From positions 1 to 32,662 of the IMG/VR virus record IMGVR_UViG_3300024273_001991: a stretch of DNA of 32,662 nt, one strand, 5' to 3'. Below, one piece after another: positions 23,816-31,975 of this stretch. The DNA is from a virus. The first letter of the stretch is position 1; every line of letters begins with the position of its first letter. The notes beneath the pieces are model-generated. The model saw only the letters and a list, made by a program, of their open reading frames with translations, did not search any database and was not told the origin of the DNA. A program made the translations under genes and the position numbers.

Positions 23816-24958
23816 TCAAAATAAATCCGAAATACCCATATCATCTTCAGAAGCCTTCGTGTTGTCTTCATAGTTTTCTTCACCATATACATCCTCTTCA
23901 GTCATTTCAGCCTCCATCGTATTATATGCTAATGGGGGTTCCATTTCTACTGGGGCTTCTTCGTAAACATCTTCTTTCTGACAGTTTATTATTTTCTCAA
24001 ACCTTTCTTTGGTACTAATTTTTTTGCCAAAAAGCCTATAATACATTTTATCGTTTAATATTAGAAGATTATCTTTAGAGTCCTTTAATGATTCCTCTAA
24101 ATCTTTTAAAGATTCAATAATACTCATTTTATAATCCACAATATAAGATAACGCCTCCTCTAGGCTTAAGTTTCTATCACTACATAATCCTTTTTTTTCT
24201 TGAAAATAATCATACTCCTTTAAGTCTATACTGCTTAAATTATTTCTATTATTGTTGTTGTTATCCCCAAACAGAGAAATTCTTTTTTCATAAGGGATTT
24301 TACTCAGAACAGAAAGGCCTCTATAATCTTTTCTTATGTCATATATTTTTTCTATTGATTTTTGTTCTAATTCTTGAGTTAAACTTAAGCTTTTATTTTT
24401 TTTAAAAAATTCATTAATATAGTACCAGTGACTTGCCTTAATTGAAGTGTTTGCAAATCCATAATGCTGACTCAAATTTCCATAAACTCCTACCTGTATA
24501 TGGCACAAGGTTTTTGAAACTTTATTCTTTAGAGCAAGTATAGCAATTTCTTTAGAATGAATCTGTCTAGCCATAGAGCCTAAGCAGTTTCTCATAGATT
24601 CACCTTCATATAGCGCTTCCTTGTGAGTTATTTGAATTATATAATTTCCATCTGGGAATCTTTGCAAAACTCTTTTATTTTCACTCTCATCACTTTCAAC
24701 AACTTGGCAAGCCTTAAATATAGCTTTGCTTAAAGTTTTTGTGTTTTCTTTTTCTTTTTTGTTTTTTAAAAACATTTTCAAAACCAGGCTTATGTGTTCT
24801 TTAGATTTTTCTGATTTTATGGGAAAGTTTTCTTTTTCTATCTTATCCACAAACCAAACAATATGCTCTATTGGAATTTTTAAATCCCTACAAAATCTAA
24901 TAGTTTCTATACTTTTACCCTGCTTTATTAAAAATTCTTCTTTACTTTTCAGTTTCAT
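23816..24958 (-). CDS. PcfJ-like domain protein
   Basis: Of the 380 residues, EGESMRNCLGSMA (118-130), then ILALKNK, CHIQVGVYGNL and YGFANT, match the PcfJ pattern E-G-x-x-x-x-N/H-C-[LV]-G, then a strand pair and a final Q-x-x-G-x-x-N element. PcfJ proteins occur on conjugative plasmids and in phages; their biochemical role is not established. An Asn run (NNNNNRNN, about residue 234) is encoded by a short AAC/AAT-type repeat. The C-terminal ~60 residues are acidic and probably disordered. It starts eight bases after the phosphoesterase gene's stop, so the two are likely co-transcribed. Confidence 0.6.
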   Translation of the reverse strand: MKLKSKEEFLIKQGKSIETIRFCRDLKIPIEHIVWFVDKIEKENFPIKSEKSKEHISLVLKMFLKNKKEKENTKTLSKAIFKACQVVESDESENKRVLQRFPDGNYIIQITHKEALYEGESMRNCLGSMARQIHSKEIAILALKNKVSKTLCHIQVGVYGNLSQHYGFANTSIKASHWYYINEFFKKNKSLSLTQELEQKSIEKIYDIRKDYRGLSVLSKIPYEKRISLFGDNNNNNRNNLSSIDLKEYDYFQEKKGLCSDRNLSLEEALSYIVDYKMSIIESLKDLEESLKDSKDNLLILNDKMYYRLFGKKISTKERFEKIINCQKEDVYEEAPVEMEPPLAYNTMEAEMTEEDVYGEENYEDNTKASEDDMGISDLF

Positions 24959-24966
24959 TTGTGCAA

Positions 24967-26580
24967 TTATTTAGACGTGGTATAATTTACTGTTCCATTT
25001 TTGTTTTTAAAGAAATTCAGATGTTGTGCTTTTCCATTCTTATGTATTATAACATGAGACTGCAGCCAAGAGCTTGGACCATTGTTGTAACCAACTCTTA
25101 AGTGGGTTGATGTACCTACAGCCAAAGCTCCATCCTTCCTTCCAGGAGAATGGTAGTGTCCAACAACTATTTTTGTATTCAACTTTCTCATTTGTAAAAG
25201 TGAGCCCCTTGAACCATTTGAGCCAACATCACCATGCTGACCTAGCTCCCAATCTAAAACCTTATACGAATCTCTTCTTCCTAATGTTTTAAATTTTGGG
25301 AATCTACTATTAATGATAGACGGTATTATACCCTTAATATTACTTGGCGTATCAGCATACTGTCTTAATAATATTGCTGAATACTCCATGTATAGAGGTG
25401 AATTTTTTGGAGTAGGCTGACGCTTCCAATCTTCGTTCTTAACCCATCTATCCAAAAAGTCATCATGATTACTTCTTACTATTATAACATTTTCATAAGG
25501 CTCAAAAGGAGATAAACCCTCCAACATCTCTGTCACCTCTTTATTTAAGTCGTTATTGCCATTTATCTCTTTGCCATACTGAGCAAATGGGTCTTTCATG
25601 TCGTGATGAGATATTGAATATCCGTCAAAAACATCATGTAATATTACATGTTTAGGTTTTATCTTTTTTAACATCTTATGAGTCAAATTGACGACTTCAG
25701 GGTCATGATGCCCCCAGTGTAAATCACCTAATATACAAGCCTCTATTTCTTTTATGCTATTAATCTTAGTCTTTTTTGTTTCTTTATTATACTTAATCTC
25801 TTTGTATAAGTCACAAAAATCACCACTATCTTCTGCAGATACTTGTCTTACATAAAACGTATCATTATCTTCTATTTCAACAATTGTAAAGCCTATGACG
25901 TGATGAAATTCGCCTTTTTTGCCCGCCTTAGAGTCTGTGTAGTTTTTTCTAGTACAAGAACCTGTAGTTAACATCATTTTAGACTTTTCACCTTCTATTA
26001 CTGGTATCATTTCCATTTGCAATTTAGGCGAACCAAAAACACAGGAATTTATACCCGAAAGCGCATGCATACCAGTCATGGGGTTAACTGCTGTAGGCTG
26101 AATCTTTACATCAGACATGATTGACACATACTTATGTATATTATGTCTGTTTGCATCCAAAAAAGGCTGCACTCTTGTGTCCCACTTCTCTTCTTCCTCC
26201 TGGCCAGAAGACCACATGGATGTAGGATTTTTATAACGACCTGCTATAACGTGTATATCTGCACTTATGTGTTTGGCGTATGAAGTTAGGTTTTCAAAAA
26301 ACTCTTTATGTACTGGTGTGTTGTTTTGGGCCCACGTTATTATAAACTTCTTTTTCTTTTTGTCAAATTTTCTAGACTTTGCTTGCTCATATTCTGCAGA
26401 AATGCTTTCTTGCTTTTCATTTAAGTTTAGCTTTTTAGAAGCCCAAACTCGTACAGTTCTTTCAGACTTTCCAGTTAATTTCATTAACTTCTTCATTCTG
26501 TCGTCCCAAGATAAATCTTTATCTTTGTAAATTTCCGAAAAGCGCTTTATATCACTTTTAGTCATGTCTTTAAATCTCAT
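24967..26580 (-). CDS. HTH-metallophosphoesterase
   Basis: I take the ATG at 26580; an in-frame TTG at 26610 would add ten residues. Of 537 residues, about 30-50 (MKLTGKSERTVRVWASKKLN) look like a helix-turn-helix. 78-280 form an unrecognised alpha/beta region. 285-end is a calcineurin-like phosphoesterase, with GDLHWGHHD (285-293), HDVFDG, SNHDDF (370-375), GQHGD and GHYHSP as the metal- and phosphate-binding motifs in the usual order. The HTH suggests a nucleic-acid substrate, such as an end-processing nuclease or a repair enzyme; this is inference. Neighbours are the PcfJ-like gene (downstream) and the sugar cassette (upstream). Confidence 0.8.
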   Translation of the reverse strand: MRFKDMTKSDIKRFSEIYKDKDLSWDDRMKKLMKLTGKSERTVRVWASKKLNLNEKQESISAEYEQAKSRKFDKKKKKFIITWAQNNTPVHKEFFENLTSYAKHISADIHVIAGRYKNPTSMWSSGQEEEEKWDTRVQPFLDANRHNIHKYVSIMSDVKIQPTAVNPMTGMHALSGINSCVFGSPKLQMEMIPVIEGEKSKMMLTTGSCTRKNYTDSKAGKKGEFHHVIGFTIVEIEDNDTFYVRQVSAEDSGDFCDLYKEIKYNKETKKTKINSIKEIEACILGDLHWGHHDPEVVNLTHKMLKKIKPKHVILHDVFDGYSISHHDMKDPFAQYGKEINGNNDLNKEVTEMLEGLSPFEPYENVIIVRSNHDDFLDRWVKNEDWKRQPTPKNSPLYMEYSAILLRQYADTPSNIKGIIPSIINSRFPKFKTLGRRDSYKVLDWELGQHGDVGSNGSRGSLLQMRKLNTKIVVGHYHSPGRKDGALAVGTSTHLRVGYNNGPSSWLQSHVIIHKNGKAQHLNFFKNKNGTVNYTTSK

Positions 26581-26645
26581 CAAAAATCTTATTAATTTAT
26601 TTCCGAACAAATAAAGGGAAAAGTTTAATAAAATGCAAGTTTTTA

Positions 26646-27656
26646 TTAACTTATTGACTTAAGTATAGAGCCTATACTATCTAAAACATCTCTTTTAGGC
26701 ACCCAATTCATAACTTGCTTTGCTTTTGAAACGTCTCCATATATACTGTCTATGTCTCCATTTCTTTTGGGAAATATTTTGAAAGGTATTTCATATCCCA
26801 AGCTTTTAAAGCATTCAATTATTTCCATAACTGAATATCCACATCCAGAGCCTACGTTAATAGTTTGATAACTTTTTTCGCCTACAACACCTAAAGCTTT
26901 TACGTGAGCTTCTGCCAAATCTAAAACATCTACATAGTCCCTTATTGCAGTACCATCTTTAGTGTTATAATCATTTCCAAAAACTCTTAAATATTCATAC
27001 TCCTTATTTAATACGCCGATTATATATGGGATTAAATTTTCTGGGGTGCCTTTTGGGTTATCTGACAACAATCCAGACTCGTGACATCCAATGGGATTAA
27101 AGTACCTTAAAGAAACTACGTTTATACCTTCTTTTTCTGAAGTATTTTTTAATAAATTTTCACATACTTGTTTAGTTTCGCCATATGGACTTTCTGCCGT
27201 CTTAACTGGGGCTTTTTCGCAAACAGGATATTTGTCTGGCTGTCCGTAAACAGTGCACGAAGAAGAGAATATAATGTTTTTAACATCATATTTTTTCATC
27301 ATTTCCAACAAAGAAATAGTTCCGCCTATATTGTTACTGTAATACTTTAAAGGATTTTTTACAGATTCATTTACGGACTTAAAAGCAGCAAAGTGCATAA
27401 CAGAATTTATATCATATTTTTCCATTATATGAGATAAGTTACTAAAACCTTTAGGCGCCCTTATATCTCCATTGTAATAATGAATTTTTGAATTAGTTAT
27501 TGTTTCTAATTCGTTTAATCTATAAAAATCACTATTAGAAAGATTGTCTATTATAATGGGGTTATAGCCGTTTTCAAACAACTTAACAACAGTATTACTC
27601 CCTATATAGCCTAGCCCTCCAGTTACTAATATGTTTTTATTTTCTTGCTGTTTCAT
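26646..27656 (-). CDS. galE: UDP-glucose 4-epimerase
   Basis: The 336 residues match the usual length (338 in E. coli). GGLGYIGS (13-20) is the NAD-binding Gly loop. HFAAFKSVNESVKNPLKYY is followed by SSSCTVYG with the catalytic Ser/Thr, then SPYGETK (Y-x-x-x-K), then RYFNPIG and GDIDSIYGDVSKA, all typical GalE positions. It interconverts UDP-glucose and UDP-galactose, supplying galactose for glycans; close relatives can act on N-acetyl forms or on 4-epimerase substrates. It is the last gene of the nucleotide-sugar group and its start overlaps the upstream fcl-like gene by 20 bases. No sign of inactivation is seen. Confidence 0.9.
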   Translation of the reverse strand: MKQQENKNILVTGGLGYIGSNTVVKLFENGYNPIIIDNLSNSDFYRLNELETITNSKIHYYNGDIRAPKGFSNLSHIMEKYDINSVMHFAAFKSVNESVKNPLKYYSNNIGGTISLLEMMKKYDVKNIIFSSSCTVYGQPDKYPVCEKAPVKTAESPYGETKQVCENLLKNTSEKEGINVVSLRYFNPIGCHESGLLSDNPKGTPENLIPYIIGVLNKEYEYLRVFGNDYNTKDGTAIRDYVDVLDLAEAHVKALGVVGEKSYQTINVGSGCGYSVMEIIECFKSLGYEIPFKIFPKRNGDIDSIYGDVSKAKQVMNWVPKRDVLDSIGSILKSIS

Positions 27657-28545
27657 AATTTTCTATAAACCATTCCACGGTTTCTTTTAATCCATCGTAT
27701 AAGGATGTGAATTTAAAATCGGGTAAATAATTTTTTATTTTAGAATTATCTGAAGGCTTTCTAAACTGCCCATCTGGCTTATTGTTGTCCCATTTAACCT
27801 GGCCTTTGAAATCCATTAATTCTACAATAATTCCCACAACATCTCTTATTGAAATCTCTTCTGATGTTGAAAGAATGATAGGCTCGTCTTCATTGTAGTT
27901 TTCAAGGACCCATTCAGTTAATTTTGCAACATCTTTGTTATAAATAAACTCCCTAAGAGGTGTACCGCTTCCCCATATTACAAAAGGAGTATTAGTTTCT
28001 CTGGCAATATAACACTTGTGAATCAAAGAAGGTATTACGTGTCCGTTTTCTATATCAAAGTTGTCGTTTATTCCATATATGTTCGTAGGTATGACCGACT
28101 TGTAATTCAAACCATACTGCTCTCTATATGCTCTTATTTGAACTTCTGCCATACGTTTCGAATAGGCATAGGCATCATTGCTAAAATGAGGAGGGCCTAA
28201 GTGTATACTTTTTTCAACTAGAGGATATTCTACGCCGTCAGGAAAAACACATGTAGATAAAAATACAACCAATTTTTTAACATCAGCTTGCCTGCAGGAC
28301 TCTATCACATTTGTATTCATCATAATGTTTTTGTAGAAAAACTCTCCTTTATGATTCATGTTTCCCATTAGACCGCCAACTTTGGCTGCTGCATGAATAA
28401 CACCATCCCAATCTTTATTAATTATATCGTAAGCTTGTTTTTGGTTAATTAAATCATATTCTTTAGACCCTATTTTGTGATACTTTTCTCCACTGAACTG
28501 AGAACCAACAAGCCCATTACCACCAGTAACTAATATTCTATCCAT
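27637..28545 (-). CDS. fcl: GDP-L-fucose synthase
   Basis: Of the 302 residues, TGGNGLVGS is the NADP Gly loop. AAAKVGGL, LSTCVFPD (with the active Cys), YAYSKRM (Y-x-x-x-K) and TNIYGINDNF, then HVIPSLI (with the active His), are the family's successive motifs. E. coli Fcl has 321. The enzyme epimerises and reduces the Gmd product GDP-4-keto-6-deoxy-D-mannose to GDP-L-fucose with NADPH. Its ATG shares one base with the stop of the gmd gene (TAATG), so the two steps are translationally coupled. The active residues are intact. Confidence 0.92.
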   Translation of the reverse strand: MDRILVTGGNGLVGSQFSGEKYHKIGSKEYDLINQKQAYDIINKDWDGVIHAAAKVGGLMGNMNHKGEFFYKNIMMNTNVIESCRQADVKKLVVFLSTCVFPDGVEYPLVEKSIHLGPPHFSNDAYAYSKRMAEVQIRAYREQYGLNYKSVIPTNIYGINDNFDIENGHVIPSLIHKCYIARETNTPFVIWGSGTPLREFIYNKDVAKLTEWVLENYNEDEPIILSTSEEISIRDVVGIIVELMDFKGQVKWDNNKPDGQFRKPSDNSKIKNYLPDFKFTSLYDGLKETVEWFIENYETARK

Positions 28546-29630
28546 TATTTATCTATTGTATAAAATTTATGACCTTTTTTTTCTAATTTAGCTCTATCAT
28601 TTTCAGACATAAGTCTTACAAGTTCTTTAAAATTTATTTGAGGAGACCAGTCTAGCTTTTTCTTTGCCTTAGAGTAATCACCCAAAAGAATGTTTACTTC
28701 TGAAGGTCTGAAATATCTTTCATCCACCTGGACCAACAGTTTTCCTGTAGACTTATCATAACCCTTTTCTTTTACACCCTTACCCTTCCAGACTATTTCA
28801 TAATCAAAATAAGAAACAGCTTCTTCTATAAAATCTCTAACTGAATATGCTGTATTTGTAGCTAAAACAAAATCTTCAGGCTCTTCCAGCTGAAGCATTC
28901 TCCACATACCATCAACATAATCTCTTGCGTGTCCCCAATCTCTTTTTGCATCAAGATTGCCTATTGTTAACACTTCTCTTTTTCCACAAGCAACTTCGGC
29001 TAAGTTTGTAGTAATCTTTCTTGTCACAAAAGTTTCTCCTCTTCTTTCTGATTCGTGATTAAAAAGTATTCCATTACAAGCATATAAACCATGAGCTTCT
29101 CTATAATTCCTAACTATCCATAAAGCATAAAGTTTAGCAACCCCATATGGACTTCTTGGGTGGAACTTAGAATCTTCTGTATAACCATTTTCTGGCATGT
29201 TGTATCCCATTCCTCCGTAAAGTTCAGATGTTGATGCTTGGTAAAATTTTGTATTTGGACAATGAGCTCTTATAGCTTCTAAAATAGCTAAAGTACCTAA
29301 TGCATCAGTTTGAGCTGTGTAGTAAGGTAGTTCAAAAGAAACTTTTACGTGAGACTGGGCAGCTAGATTATAAACTTCATCTGGCTGTATTTTTGAAATT
29401 ATATTCGTTACACTTAAAGGGTCTGTTATGTCTCCGTAGTGAAAGTAAAAATCATTATTCTTATCTATTAGATGGTCAATTCTCTTTGTATTAAAAGAAC
29501 TAGAGCGCCTTATAACTCCATGAACTTCATATCCTTTTTCTAAAAGTAATTCAGTAAGGTAACTTCCATCTTGACCTGTTACGCCAAAGCAAATAGCTTT
29601 TTTCTTTTTTATTTCTTTCATATTTCCCAT
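28545..29630 (-). CDS. gmd: GDP-mannose 4,6-dehydratase
   Basis: The 361 residues (about 370 in bacteria) show GVTGQDGSYL, AAQSHV, ASTSELYG with the catalytic Thr/Ser-Glu, SPYGVAKLYALW (Y-x-x-x-K), RDWGHARDYV and FRPSEVN, the standard Gmd series. It converts GDP-D-mannose to GDP-4-keto-6-deoxymannose. The first ATG at 29630 overlaps the endonuclease fragment upstream. A second ATG at 29621 forms ATGA with that fragment's stop and is an equally likely start. GDP-mannose itself must come from the host or from outside the window. Followed directly by fcl, so the pathway to GDP-L-fucose is complete. Confidence 0.93.
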   Translation of the reverse strand: MGNMKEIKKKKAICFGVTGQDGSYLTELLLEKGYEVHGVIRRSSSFNTKRIDHLIDKNNDFYFHYGDITDPLSVTNIISKIQPDEVYNLAAQSHVKVSFELPYYTAQTDALGTLAILEAIRAHCPNTKFYQASTSELYGGMGYNMPENGYTEDSKFHPRSPYGVAKLYALWIVRNYREAHGLYACNGILFNHESERRGETFVTRKITTNLAEVACGKREVLTIGNLDAKRDWGHARDYVDGMWRMLQLEEPEDFVLATNTAYSVRDFIEEAVSYFDYEIVWKGKGVKEKGYDKSTGKLLVQVDERYFRPSEVNILLGDYSKAKKKLDWSPQINFKELVRLMSENDRAKLEKKGHKFYTIDK

Positions 29631-29908
29631 TTATATTTGTATTGTTTCATTATTCCTGACTTAGGAGTAATCCATTCTAAAAATTTAATTGTATCTTGTT
29701 TGTTAAATGCTATCCTGTTATTACTTCTTAAAGAAGGATTAAACCCTTCTTTATTTAATTTTTTAATTAAATAATAATTATCATCTTTTGTAAAAGAATC
29801 TGTACATAAATAAACATTTCTATTACTTGTATATCCATCTCCAATAAACCACCAATAACAAGATTTAGGGGTCACCAAAATATTTTTAGGAACTATTTTG
29901 TTATCCAT
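29618..29908 (-). CDS. LAGLIDADG homing endonuclease, short or partial
   Basis: Of the 96 residues, YWWFIGDGYTSNRNVYLCTD corresponds to the second-type LAGLIDADG helix and first strand, with the catalytic-site Asp of GDG kept. It is followed by FTKDDNYYLIKKLNKEG, a strand pair, and DTIKFLEWI, then MKQYKYKW, which is the usual end of such a repeat. One complete LAGLIDADG unit usually needs about 100-150 residues, so it may act as a homodimer or be a leftover half of a two-repeat enzyme. The local base composition is very AT-rich (9 G+C in bases 29761-29820 by hand count), unlike gmd. It sits directly before gmd and overlaps its first ATG by 13 bases. It may have invaded the cassette. Confidence 0.65.
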   Translation of the reverse strand: MDNKIVPKNILVTPKSCYWWFIGDGYTSNRNVYLCTDSFTKDDNYYLIKKLNKEGFNPSLRSNNRIAFNKQDTIKFLEWITPKSGIMKQYKYKWEI

Positions 29909-29937
29909 ATAACGAATATATGGTAAGAAAAATAAAA

Positions 29938-29944
29938 GTAAATA
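29938..29944 (-). promoter_or_regulatory. TATTTAC element before the endonuclease/gmd genes
   Basis: On the - strand TATTTACTTTTATT lies 29 bases before the ATG at 29908, in the only sizeable gap of the cassette (38 bases). It could start transcription of the endonuclease fragment, gmd, fcl and galE. Confidence 0.35.
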
Positions 29945-29946
29945 AA

Positions 29947-30405
29947 TTAATCTATATATAACCCTATAAAGTCACTACAAATTCCATAAATGTTTTTAGG
30001 AACTTCCTCATCTGTTCTTTCTGGTAATACGGAAATAGATTTCTTTGATAAAAGGGGTTTACCTGGAAATGTCCATATATGTCCGTTTGAAGTTAAAGTG
30101 AAGTCGTCTGAGTCGTGGAAAAAGAAATTCGTCCTTCCAACACCTTCTCTTTCACAAATTATTAATGCTTCTATGTTTTTGCAGTGATACCAAATTCTAC
30201 CATCTCCAAGGTAATCAAAATGTCCAAAAAACTCTTTAATTTTATATATAGGCTCATCATGACCAACCCATAGCTCGCCATTTTTACCCCACACATCCGT
30301 TTCAATATCATAACCCTTGCTCAATGCATCAAGTAGGTATTCTGGTTTGTTTTCCATTTTTAAGTTTGGACCGTCAATATTTCCTCTGTGTGCAATTAGC
30401 TTCAT
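29947..30405 (-). CDS. Glycerophosphodiester phosphodiesterase-like protein
   Basis: In these 152 residues, IAHRGNIDGP (4-13), MENKPEYLLDAL (17-28), DIETDVW (33-39) and LWVGHDEP (45-52) carry the GDPD active-site His-Arg, Glu, Glu-x-Asp and His in the order of the family. Typical enzymes have about 240 residues, so the C-terminal part of the TIM barrel is missing or much reduced. It would cleave a glycerophosphodiester or a related phosphodiester, or bind it. In surface-glycan gene clusters such short GDPD-like proteins occur with unclear roles. It overlaps the methyltransferase gene by ATGA, so the two are coupled. Confidence 0.7.
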   Translation of the reverse strand: MKLIAHRGNIDGPNLKMENKPEYLLDALSKGYDIETDVWGKNGELWVGHDEPIYKIKEFFGHFDYLGDGRIWYHCKNIEALIICEREGVGRTNFFFHDSDDFTLTSNGHIWTFPGKPLLSKKSISVLPERTDEEVPKNIYGICSDFIGLYID

Positions 30406-31097
30406 ATTTGAGATAGATTTACAATATTTAAATTATCATGCTTAAATGTTACTATTGACTTTAGCCCACAAGCGTTAAATAATTCGTCTACAGTATCTGG
30501 TGTAAAGGTGTGGTGATGGACAACTCTAGTTTTATCATTATTTTCACATAATTCACTAAAGTCTGGATGGCCTCCTTGACTCCAATCATGTAATTTTTTT
30601 TGTTCTTCAATATGTGTTTTATCATCTTCACCAATATTATTTTCATAATCATTTATTAAATGCTCTATAGTTGTCAAAGGTCTATTCCTATCGAAACAAA
30701 ATGAATAATGTGGTATTATTGATAATACATAACCACCTTCATTTAATAGTAAATTTGACCAATTTTTAATAGTTTTTATTGGGTTGGCTAAGTGTTCAAT
30801 AAGGTGTGATGTAACTATAAAGTCATATTTTTTATTTATTTTATTTAAGTCACTTTCCAGTGAGCAATCAACATTAAATTGAGTTCCATCTTCTTTTCCG
30901 TACTTAAAAGTTTTATCAAAATCAGCATGACCTTTTAAATTTTTAAAAGAACTGTCATCAACCATATTCCCTCCATCAAGGAATACGTGATTATATAAAT
31001 CCATTCTAAATGTGGGGTTGTAAAAAAGCTCTGTTGGCCCTCCAAATTCAATTCCTCTTTTATTTTTAAGTACTTCTACTATTTTTTTATTAAACAT
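30402..31097 (-). CDS. SAM-dependent methyltransferase
   Basis: Of the 231 residues, RGIEFGGPTELFY (14-26) takes the place of motif I, in the less usual G-G-P-T/S form. DFIVTSHLIEHLANPIKTIK is the motif with the acidic/hydrophobic strand and the H-x-x-E-H-L-x-N-P signature. LLLNEGGYVLSIIPH is the following strand. The class I Rossmann fold binds SAM; the H-x-I-E-H type is common in sugar and small-molecule methyltransferases of surface-glycan clusters. The substrate is unknown and may be a sugar of the cassette's product. It overlaps the GDPD-like gene by four bases. Confidence 0.8.
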   Translation of the reverse strand: MFNKKIVEVLKNKRGIEFGGPTELFYNPTFRMDLYNHVFLDGGNMVDDSSFKNLKGHADFDKTFKYGKEDGTQFNVDCSLESDLNKINKKYDFIVTSHLIEHLANPIKTIKNWSNLLLNEGGYVLSIIPHYSFCFDRNRPLTTIEHLINDYENNIGEDDKTHIEEQKKLHDWSQGGHPDFSELCENNDKTRVVHHHTFTPDTVDELFNACGLKSIVTFKHDNLNIVNLSQI

Positions 31098-31117
31098 ATT
31101 TTATTTTTTTATTTATA

Positions 31118-31975
31118 TTATATAGAATCTAAAACATTTATATTAAAACCAACATCTTTAATACTAACATATTTTTTTGCAATATCTAAGCCAGGTAAAT
31201 AAATAAGATTATTAAAAGGTTCTAAATCATTATATATCTTTTGATTTCGTATATGTGGAAATGGTGACGTGATTTCAATGTTCTTATCTACCTTATTTTC
31301 ATAATACATTCTCTCTAGTTCTCCAATCACTTCATATTTACCAAATGGTGATAGTGTTGGGAATAGTTTCTTTTCTAACAGCTGTGTTATATGGTCTTTC
31401 TCTGTTGAGTCAAAACCTAAATCTAATTTATTACCAATTTGTACTCCAAAATAACCAGCATCAGTTAGTTGATTTCCTATTTTCATTTCTCCATCATGGT
31501 CATTATTAAATTCCCATTTTATTTTACTTAAAGCTTCTTTTTTTGCGAACCAAAATGGAGCTCTAATATGACTCTCGTGAGGATAGTTTTTACCTCCATT
31601 AAAAATTTGGCTAGCTCCAAACCCTAATTTATCATGTATATTTAAAGTGTTTATAATATCTAACAACCAATTATCTCGTTTTATAACAACATCGTCAGAA
31701 ATAAAAATAAATATATCATATTTATCTTTATACATCTGATAAAAATGTCTATAAGCTCCAAATGCTCTATGAGGAACATCATTTCCATTATTATCTATTT
31801 TATTATGAATAAATAATTTACCGTATTTATTATTCATTTCCTTTGGTAATCCTAATTTGTTTCTATGAATAATAATTAAATCATGAGGATATCCTGAATC
31901 ACAATTGTAATAGGATGGCCAAAAACAAATTTGTTGTTTATCTCCTCCTAACATTATAATTCCAACTTTATTCAT
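31118..31975 (-). CDS. Probable glycosyltransferase (GT-A type)
   Basis: The 285 residues start with a GIIMLGG strand. DIFIFISDDVVIKRDNWLLD (87-106) resembles the GT-A strand that ends in a D-x-D or S-D-D metal site followed by a W-x-x-x-I helix. HIRAPFWFAKKEALSKI is like the acceptor-side segment of such enzymes. I cannot assign a CAZy family. It overlaps the sulfotransferase gene by ATGA and precedes the methyltransferase by 20 bases. It lies in a very AT-rich part of the cassette (11 G+C in bases 31681-31740 by hand count). Confidence 0.6.
   Translation of the reverse strand: MNKVGIIMLGGDKQQICFWPSYYNCDSGYPHDLIIIHRNKLGLPKEMNNKYGKLFIHNKIDNNGNDVPHRAFGAYRHFYQMYKDKYDIFIFISDDVVIKRDNWLLDIINTLNIHDKLGFGASQIFNGGKNYPHESHIRAPFWFAKKEALSKIKWEFNNDHDGEMKIGNQLTDAGYFGVQIGNKLDLGFDSTEKDHITQLLEKKLFPTLSPFGKYEVIGELERMYYENKVDKNIEITSPFPHIRNQKIYNDLEPFNNLIYLPGLDIAKKYVSIKDVGFNINVLDSI

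Noticed and set aside
24241-24265. AAC/AAT-type microsatellite in the PcfJ-like gene as a phase switch
   Set aside because: The unit is three bases, so gain or loss would not shift the frame; it encodes a short Asn run.
26580-26610. TTG start ten codons upstream for the phosphoesterase
   Set aside because: The ATG at 26580 is a better codon and the extra ten residues add no recognisable element.
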